64,000 bases of DNA from Arcobacter nitrofigilis DSM 7299 (lineage in GTDB: Bacteria > Campylobacterota > Campylobacteria > Campylobacterales > Arcobacteraceae): assembly GCF_000092245.1 (NCBI RefSeq), contig NC_014166.1, positions 124,001 through 188,000 on the forward strand. Direction: 5' to 3'. This document shows, piece by piece, positions 35,820-45,375 of this stretch. How positions within the stretch are numbered: the stretch's first letter is position 1; each line of letters starts with the position of its first letter. A model generated the notes under the pieces. It made no database searches. It saw only the letters and a program-made list of their open reading frames with translations, and was not told where the DNA came from. The position numbers and the translations under genes are program-made.

Positions 35820-37082
35820 TTAATCTTCTATTCTGATCATAACTGGTTTAGTAGTTGCAACGCCAGAATTTTCTATCTCTTTTAGTGCTTTATTTATATT
35901 TTTTTCTATACAAACATGAGTAGAAAGTAAAAGATGCGCACAAGTTGTATTGTATGGTTTTTGAATCATTTTTTCAATAGAAATCTCATGTTCACCTAAT
36001 ATTTTAGTAACTTTTGCTAAAACACCTACTTTGTCTTCAATTCTAAGTCTTAAATAATATTTTGTTTCAATTTCATCTTTTGGCATGATTGTAAGATTTG
36101 CTTTATAGTCAAACTCAAACCCTAGCATTGGTGCACCTTTGCCTCGTCTTGCAATATCCACAATATTCGCAATAACGGCACTTGCAGTTGCATTTCCACC
36201 AGCTCCTGGTCCATAATACATAGTTTCACCAACTTTATCACCAATTACAGAAATACCATTCATTACACCATCAACTTTTGCAATCATTTCAGTTTTTGGG
36301 ATAAATACTGGATGAACTCTTAGTTCTATTTGTTTACCAACTCTTTTTGCAATAGCTAATAGTTTGATAGAATAATTAAATTCATTGGCAAAATCGATAT
36401 CTGGAGTATCAATATTTTGAATACCTTCTATTAATATATCTTCAGGTTTTGCATCAACATCATAAGCAATTGAAGCTAAGATTAAAAGCTTATGCGCCGC
36501 ATCAAATCCTCCAACATCAAAAGTTGGATCAGCTTCTGCATAACCTAATTCTTGAGCTTCTTTTAATATAGATTCATAATCAATACCATCATTTATCATT
36601 CTAGTTAGCATGTAATTACAAGTACCATTTAAAATACCTCTAATTGATTCTATATTATTTGCAGATAATCCATCCCTTAAAGCATTGATAATAGGAATCC
36701 CACCAGCAACTGCTGCTTCATATTCAAAGGGAATATCACCAGCTAGTTTTTCTAAATCATATCTATGATATGCAAGAAGAGCTTTATTAGCTGTAACTAC
36801 TGGTTTTCCTTTTGAAAGTGCTCTTTTAATGATTTCGTATGGTCTTTCAACACCACCCATAAGTTCAACAATAATATCAATAGAATCATCATTTAAGGCT
36901 TTGTCTAAATCATCTGTTAATTCAATACTTACATCTCTTTTTTTGCTTAAATCATTTACAACACCAATAGTAGGAACGATTTCTACTCCAGCACGTGAGG
37001 TAATAATATCTTTATTATCTTTTAATATATTTGCAACACTTGCTCCAACAGTTCCTACACCAATAATTGCGATTTTTAACAT
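35820..37082 (-). CDS. hom: Homoserine dehydrogenase
   Basis: Reduces aspartate semialdehyde to homoserine for threonine and methionine synthesis. N-terminal Rossmann motif GVGTVGASVANILKDN, catalytic region GGIPIINALRDGL and GILNGTCNYML, GYAEADPTFDVGGFDAAHKL, and a C-terminal ACT domain (~345-420) for amino-acid feedback control. 420 residues. Directly follows the aminotransferase gene (eight-base gap). Confidence 0.93.
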   Translation of the reverse strand: MLKIAIIGVGTVGASVANILKDNKDIITSRAGVEIVPTIGVVNDLSKKRDVSIELTDDLDKALNDDSIDIIVELMGGVERPYEIIKRALSKGKPVVTANKALLAYHRYDLEKLAGDIPFEYEAAVAGGIPIINALRDGLSANNIESIRGILNGTCNYMLTRMINDGIDYESILKEAQELGYAEADPTFDVGGFDAAHKLLILASIAYDVDAKPEDILIEGIQNIDTPDIDFANEFNYSIKLLAIAKRVGKQIELRVHPVFIPKTEMIAKVDGVMNGISVIGDKVGETMYYGPGAGGNATASAVIANIVDIARRGKGAPMLGFEFDYKANLTIMPKDEIETKYYLRLRIEDKVGVLAKVTKILGEHEISIEKMIQKPYNTTCAHLLLSTHVCIEKNINKALKEIENSGVATTKPVMIRIED

Positions 37083-37090
37083 TTCTTATC

Positions 37091-38299
37091 CTATAAACTA
37101 TTTAAATATTTCTTTATATTTTTTGCTGCTTGTCTAATTCTTTTTTCATTTTCAATTAAAGCAATTCTTACATATTGGTCACCATATTGACCAAATCCAA
37201 TACCTGGACTTACTGCTACTTTTGCTTCAGTTAGAAGTTGTTTAGAGAACTCCATACTTCCTAAGTGTGCAGCTTTTTCTGGAATTTTTGCCCAAATAAA
37301 CATTGAAGCATTTGGTTTATCCATATCCCATCCTGCATCTTTAAACGCTTCTAACATCACATCTCTTCTGTAATGATATTTTTCTATATGCTCTGTAACA
37401 CACTCTTGTGGTCCATCAAGTGCAATAGTTGCTGCTACTTGAATAGGTGTAAACATACCATAATCAAGCCATGATTTGATTCTTTTTAAAGCACCTACTA
37501 GTTTTTCATTTCCAACAATAAATCCAACTCTCCATCCTGCCATATTGTATGATTTACTTAAAGTAAATGATTCAACTGCAACATCTAAAGCACCCTCAGC
37601 TTGGAAGATTGATGGAGTTTTATAACCATCAAAAGTAATATCAGCATATGCAATATCAGAGATAATGTAAAATCTCTCTTTTTTAGCAAGGTCAACCAAT
37701 TTTTGATAAAACTCAGGTGTAACCGTTGCACAAGTTGGATTATGTGGGAAATTTACCACCACATATTTAACTTTTGGAATTGATTCTCTTAATGTTTTAT
37801 TTAATCTTGCAAAAAATTCGTCTTCATCAACTTTAAAGTCTCTACCAAATGGTAATTCAAAATTATGAATACATCCACCTGCAAGCATAAAAGCATATGA
37901 GTGAATAGGATATGTAGGATCTGGAACTACTGCTACATCACCAACATTTACTATAGCTTGTACTAAGTGAACATACCCTTCTTTACTTCCCATTGTCGCA
38001 ACTGCATGTTTATTTGGGTCTAAATAATCAACACCATATTTTCTTTTATACCAATTACAAATAGCAAGTCTTAGTTTATAAATACCTGCACTTGCGCTAT
38101 AACCATGGTTTTTTGGTTTATCTGCTGTTTCTTTTAACTTGTCAATAATATGTTGAGGTGCTGGACCATCAGGATTTCCCATAGAGAAATCTATGATATC
38201 TTCACCTTTTCTTCTAGCTTCCATTTTAATATTATTTACTTCTGCAAACACATAGTTTGGAAGTCTTTTCATTCTTTCAAATTCAATTTCTGGGAACAC
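37091..38299 (-). CDS. Class I PLP-dependent aminotransferase (AlaC/LL-DAP aminotransferase-like)
   Basis: Transaminase with DFSMGNPDGPAP, NFPHNPTCAT, DIAYADITFDG and the PLP-binding Lys in SFTLSKSYNMAGWRVGF. 402 residues. N-terminus FERMKRLPNYVFAEVNNIKM matches the AlaC-type alanine/glutamate transaminases, but its position upstream of hom would also suit an aspartate-family role. Substrate uncertain; fold certain. Confidence 0.87.
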   Translation of the reverse strand: MFPEIEFERMKRLPNYVFAEVNNIKMEARRKGEDIIDFSMGNPDGPAPQHIIDKLKETADKPKNHGYSASAGIYKLRLAICNWYKRKYGVDYLDPNKHAVATMGSKEGYVHLVQAIVNVGDVAVVPDPTYPIHSYAFMLAGGCIHNFELPFGRDFKVDEDEFFARLNKTLRESIPKVKYVVVNFPHNPTCATVTPEFYQKLVDLAKKERFYIISDIAYADITFDGYKTPSIFQAEGALDVAVESFTLSKSYNMAGWRVGFIVGNEKLVGALKRIKSWLDYGMFTPIQVAATIALDGPQECVTEHIEKYHYRRDVMLEAFKDAGWDMDKPNASMFIWAKIPEKAAHLGSMEFSKQLLTEAKVAVSPGIGFGQYGDQYVRIALIENEKRIRQAAKNIKKYLNSL

Positions 38300-38301
38300 G
38301 A

Positions 38302-39123
38302 CTACTCCTTGATTAGTACGGTTAATCCACGCTTTATGTTAAATAGCGTGTATAAATCTGTTATTTTAATATATCTTGTATTTTCTGGTATAGAAAGTGT
38401 TAAGTTTCTATATACTTTTTCTTCTTTTGATACCTTTAGTATGTTCAAGTGTTCATCATAAAATACCACATAAGGAAGCCAACTATTAAGTGTTTTACTT
38501 GCTATGAATATTGTACTTGCCTTATCAATTTTTATAAAGTATGGAGATAAAGGTTTAGAAAAAGATATCTTTTCATTAGTTGATACATATGTTGCATCGT
38601 ATAAAGATGCATTTGTTGTATCTAATTCATATACCCATTTATCATTTTCTTCTTTTGTTATATTAGTAACTTTAAAATCATGTTGAAATAGCTCATTTGA
38701 TAATACTAAAGGATCAATGGCGGCCTCTGTTTTTAACTTTATCGTCCAAGTTAAACTTTCAGTTCCATCATAAACTGTATGCTTTGTAAAATAATAGTAG
38801 TATCCAAGTGATTTTAAGGTATCTTTTAAAATCTTTAAAGATTTTGTTGGATTACTATTTATTTTAAAAGTAACTTCGATATCTTTAGGGGCATTAAACG
38901 CAAGGGTTAATAAGCCATTTTCTTTCAAAGTTTTTAAAATAGTTTGATAGTTAAGTCCATCAACTGTAGTAAACTGATACTCTTTTTTAAAAATAAAATT
39001 TATTAAGTTTTTATGCGTAAGGTAACTATGTGTACCAATGAAGTTTTCAATCTTTTGATTTAACAAATCATTTGCACTAAGACTCATCACTAAAAAAACA
39101 GAAATTAAAATTTTTTTTATCAT
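38302..39123 (-). CDS. Exported protein of unknown function
   Basis: 273 residues with a cleavable signal peptide (MIKKILISVFLVMSLSA-ND). The mature part is a mix of helices and strands; FKINSNPTKSLKILKDTLKSLGYYYYF and a later beta-rich segment (about 210-273) can be seen. No family recognised. Two bases separate it from the aminotransferase gene, so it is co-transcribed with hom; the periplasmic location makes a link to that pathway unlikely. Confidence 0.7.
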   Translation of the reverse strand: MIKKILISVFLVMSLSANDLLNQKIENFIGTHSYLTHKNLINFIFKKEYQFTTVDGLNYQTILKTLKENGLLTLAFNAPKDIEVTFKINSNPTKSLKILKDTLKSLGYYYYFTKHTVYDGTESLTWTIKLKTEAAIDPLVLSNELFQHDFKVTNITKEENDKWVYELDTTNASLYDATYVSTNEKISFSKPLSPYFIKIDKASTIFIASKTLNSWLPYVVFYDEHLNILKVSKEEKVYRNLTLSIPENTRYIKITDLYTLFNIKRGLTVLIKE

Positions 39124-39140
39124 CAGTTTACTCTTTTGTT

Positions 39141-39833
39141 TTATTTCATTAAATTATATATTAAAATACCAGCAGCTACAGATACATTTAAAGAATCAAA
39201 GTTATTTTCCATACCTATTGAAACTTTTAAATCTAACTTACCAATTATCTTATTTGATAAACCTTCTCCTTCACTTCCTAAGAAAAGGGCAACTTTATCA
39301 TCTTTTGTTATTGTTCCATATTTTTTTAAATCTGTTCCATTCATTGTCGCACCAATAAGTGCAAAACCTGATTGTTTTAACTCATTTGCTAGATCTAAAG
39401 AGTTTGGATACAAAGAAAATGGCATATCAAGCATAGCCCCAGAACTAGTTCGTATAACTCCTGATTCATTGAGTGATTTTACACCAGCTGCAACTATCCC
39501 ATCAACTCCAAGCGCATAAGCAGTTCTTGTAATTGCTCCTATGTTACCTACATCTGTAAGACCATCAAGTACTACTATAAAATTGTTTTGCTTCATTTCG
39601 TTTATAGGAGTGTAATCGAACTCTTCTTTAAGTTTTAGAAAAAATCCTTGATGATTCCCACCTTTTGCCAAAGATTGGGCTTTTTTGTTATCAAGTCTGA
39701 TTATTTTTTTACCAAGTTTTAGAAACTTTGAAAAAATCTTTTTATCTAATTCTTTAGAAAACATAACCTCTTCAATTATTGAAGGGTGATTCTCTAAAAC
39801 GTATAAAACTATTTGTTTGCCATATATTATCAT
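39141..39833 (-). CDS. rlmB: 23S rRNA (Gm2251) 2'-O-methyltransferase, SpoU/TrmH family
   Basis: SPOUT-fold rRNA ribose methyltransferase. N-terminal substrate-binding domain with YGKQIVLYVLEN; catalytic domain motifs DGLTDVGNIGAITRTAYALG, FLGSEGEGLSNKI and SLNVSVAAGI, which form the deep trefoil knot. 230 residues. RlmB is the best fit by length, but other SpoU members methylate tRNA. Confidence 0.87.
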   Translation of the reverse strand: MIIYGKQIVLYVLENHPSIIEEVMFSKELDKKIFSKFLKLGKKIIRLDNKKAQSLAKGGNHQGFFLKLKEEFDYTPINEMKQNNFIVVLDGLTDVGNIGAITRTAYALGVDGIVAAGVKSLNESGVIRTSSGAMLDMPFSLYPNSLDLANELKQSGFALIGATMNGTDLKKYGTITKDDKVALFLGSEGEGLSNKIIGKLDLKVSIGMENNFDSLNVSVAAGILIYNLMK

Positions 39834-39912
39834 AGGGGGATTCTATCTAAAAAATGTTGATAAATATCTTTTGTATGTAAGTATATTTTTATTTAATTGT
39901 AAGATTAGGGAA

Positions 39913-40728
39913 TTAATTTTCGTCTAAAAGTTTTTGATAGATATCTTTTATTTTTTCACCAGTTAGTTTAGAAAGTAATTTTGCTTTTACTTTTGGTGGT
40001 AAGTCAAGCTCTTGGACGTCACTTATGCTTAAATTCTTTCCTGCATTTAAAAGAGGTTGGATGATTACAACCCATTCACCTCTTATATTTGTATCTTTAA
40101 GGTTTTTGTATAGATTTATTGCTGTATCTTTAAAAGTTGTTTGATACTGTTTTGTTAACTCTTTTGCTAAAAAGACAGTTCTATTTTCATCAAGATCTTT
40201 TAACTCTTCTAAAAGTTTTAAAAGTCTATGTGGTGATTCGTATAAAATTGGTAAAATCTCACTATTCATTACTTTTTGTAATTTCTCTTTTCGTTCAGTT
40301 CCCTTATGAGCTAAGAAACCAAAAAAAGTAAATTCTGTATGCTCAAATCCACTCATTGCAAAGGCTGTTAAAACTGCATTGGCTCCTGGGATAACATCAT
40401 ATTTTATATCATTTTGTATGGCATATTCTACTAAAGAAGCCCCTGGGTCTGAAACACAAGGCATACCCGCATCACTTGCATATACAATATTTTTATCAAA
40501 CATATCTTTTGATAATGTTTTTAAAACTTGTTGTTCATTGTGTGAATGAAATGATTTAAAATCTGTACAAGGAAAGTTTAGGTTGTATTTTGAAGCAAAA
40601 AGTGTTAGAAGTTTTTTTGTAACTCTTGTATCTTCACAAAAAATAAGTTCCGCTTCCAATAGGGCATCAAGTGCACGCTTAGAAATATCTTCTAAGTTTC
40701 CTATTGGAGTTGGAACTAAAGTTAGCAT
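39913..40728 (-). CDS. rsmI: 16S rRNA (cytidine1402-2'-O)-methyltransferase
   Basis: Tetrapyrrole-methylase-fold enzyme that methylates the ribose of C1402 in the decoding centre. PTPIGNLEDISKRALDALLEAE at the N-terminus, CEDTRVTKKLL, SDAGMPCVSDPGASLV and FFGFLAHKGTERKEKL are diagnostic. 271 residues. Follows rpmE by 16 bases. Confidence 0.93.
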   Translation of the reverse strand: MLTLVPTPIGNLEDISKRALDALLEAELIFCEDTRVTKKLLTLFASKYNLNFPCTDFKSFHSHNEQQVLKTLSKDMFDKNIVYASDAGMPCVSDPGASLVEYAIQNDIKYDVIPGANAVLTAFAMSGFEHTEFTFFGFLAHKGTERKEKLQKVMNSEILPILYESPHRLLKLLEELKDLDENRTVFLAKELTKQYQTTFKDTAINLYKNLKDTNIRGEWVVIIQPLLNAGKNLSISDVQELDLPPKVKAKLLSKLTGEKIKDIYQKLLDEN

Positions 40729-40744
40729 TATAAGACTTGTTGTC

Positions 40745-40945
40745 TTATTTTTGTGCGTATTTAGCTTTGAATTTCTCTACTCTACCCGCAGCATCAACGA
40801 TTTTTTGCTCACCTGTGAAGAATGGGTGACAAGCTGAACAAATATCGATTCTCATTGATTCAACATTTGATTTTGTTTCGAAAGTATTTCCACAAGAACA
40901 AGTTATAACACAAGTTTTGTAGTCTGGGTGAATTTCTTTTCTCAC
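40745..40945 (-). CDS. rpmE: 50S ribosomal protein L31
   Basis: 66 residues starting at GTG 40945 ([12 protein letters not shown]). Four Cys/His-type ligands ([19 protein letters not shown]) show the zinc-containing C+ form. The tail [15 protein letters not shown] is typical. The GTG start is preceded by AAAAGGA. Confidence 0.95.
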   Translation of the reverse strand: MRKEIHPDYKTCVITCSCGNTFETKSNVESMRIDICSACHPFFTGEQKIVDAAGRVEKFKAKYAQK

Positions 40946-40973
40946 TTTGTTTCCTTTTAATTATGTAATATTT

Positions 40974-41005
40974 AACAAAAGGTCGAGTCTCGTTTGTCGC
41001 CCTTT
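40974..41005 (-). terminator. Terminator after miaA, upstream of rpmE
   Basis: On the minus strand AAAGGGCGA and TCGACCTTT (41005-40997 and 40986-40978) form a 9-bp stem with one mismatch, followed by T-rich TTTGTT. It separates miaA from rpmE. Confidence 0.5.
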
Positions 41006-41031
41006 ATTAGATATTTAAAATAAGATTGGGA

Positions 41032-41910
41032 TTATACTGTAAAATACTTAAGAATATCTGAATTTAAGTTTTCTATAATGTTTATTTCTTGTTTTTGATT
41101 AAATTGAGATTTATTAAAAGTATTTTGTCTTTTTGCTAGTTTTGCTGTATTTAATGATATTTTTTCTTCTAATTGCTCTTTTGTGAGTTTACCATCAATA
41201 AACTCCAATGTCTCAATAATACCAATAGAGCTCATCGCATTTGGTTTTCTTGTATATTTTTTCTCTAAAAAGAGAACTTCATCTATCACTCCATCTTTTA
41301 TCATCTGTTTTGTACGAAGAGCTATTCTTTTTTTTAATTCTTCTCTATCCCAATATATCTCAAAAAGTTTAAGCTCTGGAGAGATTGGTTTTTTGGGGTT
41401 TTCTATGAAATATTGGCTAGGAGTTAAGCCACTTTTTTTATAAATAGAATAAGCTTTTTGTATACGATATTTGTCATTAGAGGCTATTTTTTCCATATAT
41501 GTTTTATCTAAGTCAAAAAGCATTTTATATATCTCTTCATGGGGCATATCAAGTTTTACATCTTCTCCTACACCCTCACTTATACCTTCAATTAATATTT
41601 TAAGGTAAAAGCCTGTTCCACCTACGATAATAAGATTTTTTTCATTTTGTTTGGCAAATTTTTTAGCTTTTTTGTAGCATTGTAAAAATTCAACCACATC
41701 AAAACTTTCATTTACAAAAACTTCATCTATACCAAAATGTATGATTCCATCTCTCTCTTTTAATGTAGGTTTTGCAGAGGCTATATCTATCTCTTTATAA
41801 ACAGAAAGGGAATCTAAAGATAAAATAATAGAGTTGGTTTTATGGGCTATATCTATTGATAAGCCAGTTTTACCTGACGCTGTTGCTCCTATGATTGCTA
41901 TTTCTTTCAT
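41032..41910 (-). CDS. miaA: tRNA dimethylallyltransferase
   Basis: Adds the dimethylallyl group to N6 of A37 in tRNAs reading UNN codons. Walker A IGATASGKTGLSIDIA at the N-terminus, DSLSVYKEIDIASAKPT, VGGTGFYLK and a C-terminal KRQNTFNKSQF with the family's RQ-type motif. 292 residues, the short form usual in this phylum. 13 bases after the GNAT/nitrilase gene. Confidence 0.92.
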   Translation of the reverse strand: MKEIAIIGATASGKTGLSIDIAHKTNSIILSLDSLSVYKEIDIASAKPTLKERDGIIHFGIDEVFVNESFDVVEFLQCYKKAKKFAKQNEKNLIIVGGTGFYLKILIEGISEGVGEDVKLDMPHEEIYKMLFDLDKTYMEKIASNDKYRIQKAYSIYKKSGLTPSQYFIENPKKPISPELKLFEIYWDREELKKRIALRTKQMIKDGVIDEVLFLEKKYTRKPNAMSSIGIIETLEFIDGKLTKEQLEEKISLNTAKLAKRQNTFNKSQFNQKQEINIIENLNSDILKYFTV

Positions 41911-41923
41911 AAACTTTGATTTC

Positions 41924-43459
41924 CTAGTTCTTTTCTACTTTTATTACATCATAAATATCTGTTCTTCTATCTTTTAGGTTATTTACACTTCCTAAACTAT
42001 GAAGTTCTGTTAAAAGTTCTAAGTCCACATCTGCTATTAGTATCATCTCAGTATTTGGTGTAGATTCTGCTTTTATACCATTTGCTGGAAATGCAAAATC
42101 ACAAGGAGTAAATACTGCTGATTGGGCATATTGAATATCCATATTTTCAACTTTTGGTAAGTTTCCTACACAACCAGCGATTGCTACATAACATTCATTT
42201 TCTATGGCTCTTGCTTGGGCACAAATTTTTACTCTTGAGTAACCATTTTGAGTATCCGTTAAGAATGGTATAAAAAGTATATCTACCCCTTCTTTTGCAA
42301 GTAATCTACCAAGTTCTGGAAACTCACTATCATAACAAATAAGTACTCCAATTTTTCCACAATCTGTATCAAAGGCTTTTATTTTATCTGAGCCTTTAAG
42401 TCCCCAAACTTTTTGTTCATCTGGAGTTACGTGTATTTTGGCATATTTTTCTATCTCACCATCTCTTTTACACACAAAACCTACATTGTTTAGTGTTCCA
42501 TCAATAAGTTCTGGCATACTTCCTGTGATGATATTGATATTGTATGCAATGGCAAGTCTTGAGAAGTCTTCTTTAAATCTCTCCGTATATTTTGCAAGTT
42601 CTCGTATGGCGTCTGCTTCACTTAAGTGATTAAATTCTGCCATTAATGGAGCATTGAAAAATTCTGGAAAAAGTGCAAAGTCACTTCTATATCCAGATAC
42701 TGCATCTATAAAATATTCAGCTTGTTCGATTACTTCTTCATAGTTTTTATAAAGTCTCATTTGCCATTGAATAAGTCCCAATCTTATGACTTTCTTTTGT
42801 GACATTGGCTTTACTGTTGGTTTTGCATAATAGATATTATTCCAAGCTAATAAACAAGCATACTCTTTACTATCAATATCACCTTCAAGATAATTTTTTA
42901 TTACTCTTTTTACATAAAAGTCATTTGAGAGTTGAAAATTAAGTACTGGGTCATAAATCTCTCGCTCTTTTACTTTTTGAATATACTCTTTTGGTGTTAT
43001 TTCATCTGCATATTTAGAATAATTTGGAATTCTTCCTCCAAAAATTATTCCCTTTAGATTAAGCTCTTCACAAAGCTCTTTTCTAAAATCATATAATCTT
43101 CGACCAAGTCTTAAGCCTCTATACTTTTTATTAATAAAAATATCTACTCCATAGAGCATATTTCCATTATCATTATGAGTGTCAAAGGTATAATTACCAG
43201 TAATTTCTTTATAACTATGTGTATCATCAAACTTTGTATAATCAACTATAATACTAAGTGCAAAACCTGCAAACTCCCCATCAATTTTTATCGCAACTTG
43301 TCCATTTGGGAACTTTTCTATTAAAGCCTCAAACTCCTCTTTACTCCAAGATGATTCATCAAGATGACGATATTCATCTTCCATTAAAGAGCAGATAGAG
43401 TTGTGATCTTCTTTTTTTAAATAAACTAATTCAATTTTATCAATATGTTTTGGATCCAT
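41924..43459 (-). CDS. GNAT acetyltransferase - carbon-nitrogen hydrolase fusion protein
   Basis: 511-residue two-domain enzyme. Residues ~1-215 form a GNAT fold (acetyl-CoA loop KKYRGLRLGRRLYDFRKEL). Residues ~225-511 are a nitrilase-family amidase with the Glu-Lys-Cys triad in LFPEFFNAP, KIHVTPDEQ and LICYDSEFPE. The architecture is known in many bacteria, but the substrate is not established here; acylation or deacylation of an amide or amine is the general expectation. Confidence 0.88.
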   Translation of the reverse strand: MDPKHIDKIELVYLKKEDHNSICSLMEDEYRHLDESSWSKEEFEALIEKFPNGQVAIKIDGEFAGFALSIIVDYTKFDDTHSYKEITGNYTFDTHNDNGNMLYGVDIFINKKYRGLRLGRRLYDFRKELCEELNLKGIIFGGRIPNYSKYADEITPKEYIQKVKEREIYDPVLNFQLSNDFYVKRVIKNYLEGDIDSKEYACLLAWNNIYYAKPTVKPMSQKKVIRLGLIQWQMRLYKNYEEVIEQAEYFIDAVSGYRSDFALFPEFFNAPLMAEFNHLSEADAIRELAKYTERFKEDFSRLAIAYNINIITGSMPELIDGTLNNVGFVCKRDGEIEKYAKIHVTPDEQKVWGLKGSDKIKAFDTDCGKIGVLICYDSEFPELGRLLAKEGVDILFIPFLTDTQNGYSRVKICAQARAIENECYVAIAGCVGNLPKVENMDIQYAQSAVFTPCDFAFPANGIKAESTPNTEMILIADVDLELLTELHSLGSVNNLKDRRTDIYDVIKVEKN

Positions 43460-43573
43460 TATTATTTCCGTCCTTTTATTCTGAAAAGATTATATTATAA
43501 TATTTGATTGTTACTCATAAAACAATTAAATATAAAATATCTTTCAAATAATTTATTTGATAAAATACGCCAC

Positions 43574-44434
43574 ATGAATAATATATTGAAAAAACTTAAT
43601 GATTTTAGTGAACTAGTTATGTTCAAACACTCGATTTTCTCACTTCCTTTTATATTTATAGCGATGGTTGTAGCAGCAAATGGTTGGTTTGGATGGAGAT
43701 TGTTTTTTTTAGGAATTTTAGCAGCAGTTACAGCTAGAAATTTTGCGATGGCATTTAACAGATACCTAGATAGAGATATTGATTCTTTAAATCCAAGAAC
43801 AGAAAATAGACCAAATGTTGATGGAAGATTATCAGCTAAGTCAATTTTGACTTTTACTCTTCTAAATGCCCTTGGATTTATAATTGTTGCAGCTTTTGTA
43901 AATAAACTTGCTTTAATCTTAGCTGTTCCTATTTTACTAGTGATTGGTTCATACTCATATTTTAAAAGATTTTCTTATCTTGCCCACCTTATTTTAGGTG
44001 TTTCTTTAGGACTTGCTCCAATTGCTGGAGTTGTAGCTGTTAGTGAAACTATTACTTTATGGTCTATTTGTTTAAGTATTGGGGTTATGTTTTGGGTTGC
44101 TGGGTTTGATTTACTTTATTCTCTACAAGATATAGATGTGGATAAAAAACTAGGACTTCATTCAGTACCAAGTGTTTTTGGGGCAAAAAATACAATGCTA
44201 TTTTCAAAAATAGCCCATAGTTTTACAGTTCTATTCTGGCTTTTATTTGTAATAAACTCTGGAAGTGGTGCTTTTGCATATTTAGCTGTAATAGTTAGTG
44301 CAGTGATGTTAAGTTATGAACACTACTTAGTAAATAAAGATTTTAGAAAAATCGATAAAGCATTTTTTACTGTAAATGGATATTTAGGTATAATATTCTT
44401 CATATTAATAATAATAGATACTATCGCAAATTAG
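43574..44434 (+). CDS. mqnP: UbiA-family prenyltransferase (probable MqnP of the futalosine menaquinone pathway)
   Basis: Integral membrane enzyme joining a polyprenyl chain to an aromatic acid. Asp-rich motif 1 NRYLDRDIDSLNPRTENRP and motif 2 LQDIDVDKKLG bind the prenyl diphosphate through Mg2+; about eight membrane segments. Start set at ATG 43574; frame is open further upstream but that stretch is not hydrophobic or conserved-looking. Campylobacterota make menaquinone by the futalosine route, so MqnP is the likely role; sequence alone would also allow UbiA. Confidence 0.8.
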   Translation: MNNILKKLNDFSELVMFKHSIFSLPFIFIAMVVAANGWFGWRLFFLGILAAVTARNFAMAFNRYLDRDIDSLNPRTENRPNVDGRLSAKSILTFTLLNALGFIIVAAFVNKLALILAVPILLVIGSYSYFKRFSYLAHLILGVSLGLAPIAGVVAVSETITLWSICLSIGVMFWVAGFDLLYSLQDIDVDKKLGLHSVPSVFGAKNTMLFSKIAHSFTVLFWLLFVINSGSGAFAYLAVIVSAVMLSYEHYLVNKDFRKIDKAFFTVNGYLGIIFFILIIIDTIAN

Positions 44435-44500
44435 GCATATAATTACTTTATAAAACTATTATAAGCTAAGCTGTGATAATATTCCAATCCATTTTCAAAC

Positions 44501-44577
44501 GCGTCTGTGGCTCAACTGGATAGAGCTCCCGGTTTCGGCCCGGGTGGTTGGGGGTTCGACTCCCTCCAGGCGTACCA
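44501..44577 (+). tRNA. tRNA-Arg (anticodon UCG)
   Basis: Folds into a full cloverleaf: acceptor GCGTCTG with CAGGCGT, D stem GCTC/GAGC, anticodon stem CCCGG/CCGGG with loop TTTCGGC (anticodon TCG at 44535-44537), T-arm with GGTTCGACTCC, and genomic CCA. Its 3' half is repeated at 55990, so it is the integration target of the adjacent element, which rebuilt the gene on insertion. Confidence 0.93.
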
Positions 44578-44598
44578 TAAAGAAGCCCGATATAATCA
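44532..44598 (+). repeat. Left attachment repeat (attL), 67 bp
   Basis: Identical over 67 bases to 55990-56056. Covers the anticodon loop to 3' end of tRNA-Arg plus the first half of the terminator. The two copies diverge only in the terminator loop and then agree again through the T run. Confidence 0.93.
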
Positions 44599-44631
44599 TT
44601 CATTTGAGTGTTTATGTCGGGCTTTTTTTAT
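44583..44631 (+). terminator. Terminator after tRNA-Arg
   Basis: AAGCCCGA (44583-44590) and TCGGGCTT (44617-44624) followed by a T run. The same terminator, with a changed loop, is repeated after the right-hand tRNA repeat. Confidence 0.8.
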
Positions 44632-44648
44632 TTCTCTAAAAATTAACT

Positions 44649-44666
44649 TCACACCTATTTCACACT
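44649..44666 (+). repeat. 18-bp repeat near the left end (candidate integrase arm site)
   Basis: TCACACCTATTTCACACT occurs exactly here, 51 bases inside the left repeat, and at 55846-55863 next to the integrase start inside the right repeat. Matching short direct repeats just inside both ends fit arm-type binding sites of a tyrosine integrase or its excisionase. From 44667 to 44961 I see only AT-rich DNA. Confidence 0.5.
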
Positions 44667-44961
44667 AAATATTATTCAAATAATTATTATGAGTATTATA
44701 AATATTGTTTAATATTTTTAGCGTTCAATTTGAATCTTTTATTAAAAAAAATTATATAAATTAATTAATATAGTAAAAAATGATAAAAAATACATAATAT
44801 TAGTGAAAAAAATAAGTAAAAAATCGTACCAAAAATACAAATTTCGAAATTTAATTTTTTTGTATACCTCTACATTCCATAAAATAGAACATTCTTTCTA
44901 AATAGTATATACTATTCCCGTATAAGGCCGATAAATTGGAACAAAAATCAAGTAAGTTAAC

Positions 44962-44991
44962 TTGACAATCTGTGTCTTTTCCATTTATAAT
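44962..44991 (+). promoter_or_regulatory. Sigma70 promoter with overlapping operator before the AlpA-like gene
   Basis: TTGACA (44962-44967), 18 bases, TATAAT (44986-44991): a perfect -35/-10 pair, unusual in this AT-rich phylum. An inverted repeat CAAGT-AAGTTA-ACTTG (44949-44964) overlaps the -35, suggesting repression. Confidence 0.7.
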
Positions 44992-45024
44992 TTCACTGTT
45001 ATAAAAAATAAAGGAGATAAAAAT

Positions 45025-45261
45025 ATGACATTGGAAGAATTAAATTTCTTAGTTCCTATTGAACAACGCTCATGCATATGTCTTAACCAAAGTCAAACTG
45101 CACATATTTTAGGTGTTTCATCATCAACATTATCAAATTGGCGATTAGAAGATGGAATTGGGCCTGAATACAAAAAAGTTGGCAATGGAACGAGGTCTAG
45201 AGTACTTTACCCTAAAACAGCAATTATTGATTGGATTTCTAAAACAATTAAAACAGCATAA
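45025..45261 (+). CDS. AlpA/MerR-like HTH regulator or excisionase
   Basis: 78-residue DNA-binding protein. LNQSQTAHILGVSSSTLSNWRLEDGIGPEYKKVGNG is the winged HTH of AlpA/Xis-type element regulators, followed by YPKTAIIDWI. ATG 45025 is chosen for its AAGGAG five bases before; an upstream in-frame ATG lies across the promoter. As the first gene of the element it probably controls excision and/or replication. Confidence 0.78.
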   Translation: MTLEELNFLVPIEQRSCICLNQSQTAHILGVSSSTLSNWRLEDGIGPEYKKVGNGTRSRVLYPKTAIIDWISKTIKTA

Positions 45262-45314
45262 GTGTTCACTTTTAAGATTTTTGGCGAAAGTTAAAAGTGA
45301 ACTTGTCCATGGTT

Positions 45315-45344
45315 AGGACTATTGAATTATAATCAGTAAGTCCT
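45315..45344 (+). promoter_or_regulatory. Inverted repeat flanking a -10 box before the replisome organizer gene
   Basis: AGGACT (45315-45320) and AGTCCT (45339-45344) flank TATAAT (45328-45333). Likely promoter/operator of the next gene; several related GGAC/GTCC half sites lie around 45304 and 45735. Confidence 0.4.
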
Positions 45345-45375
45345 TATAAAATTATGAATAAATATAAGGATAATT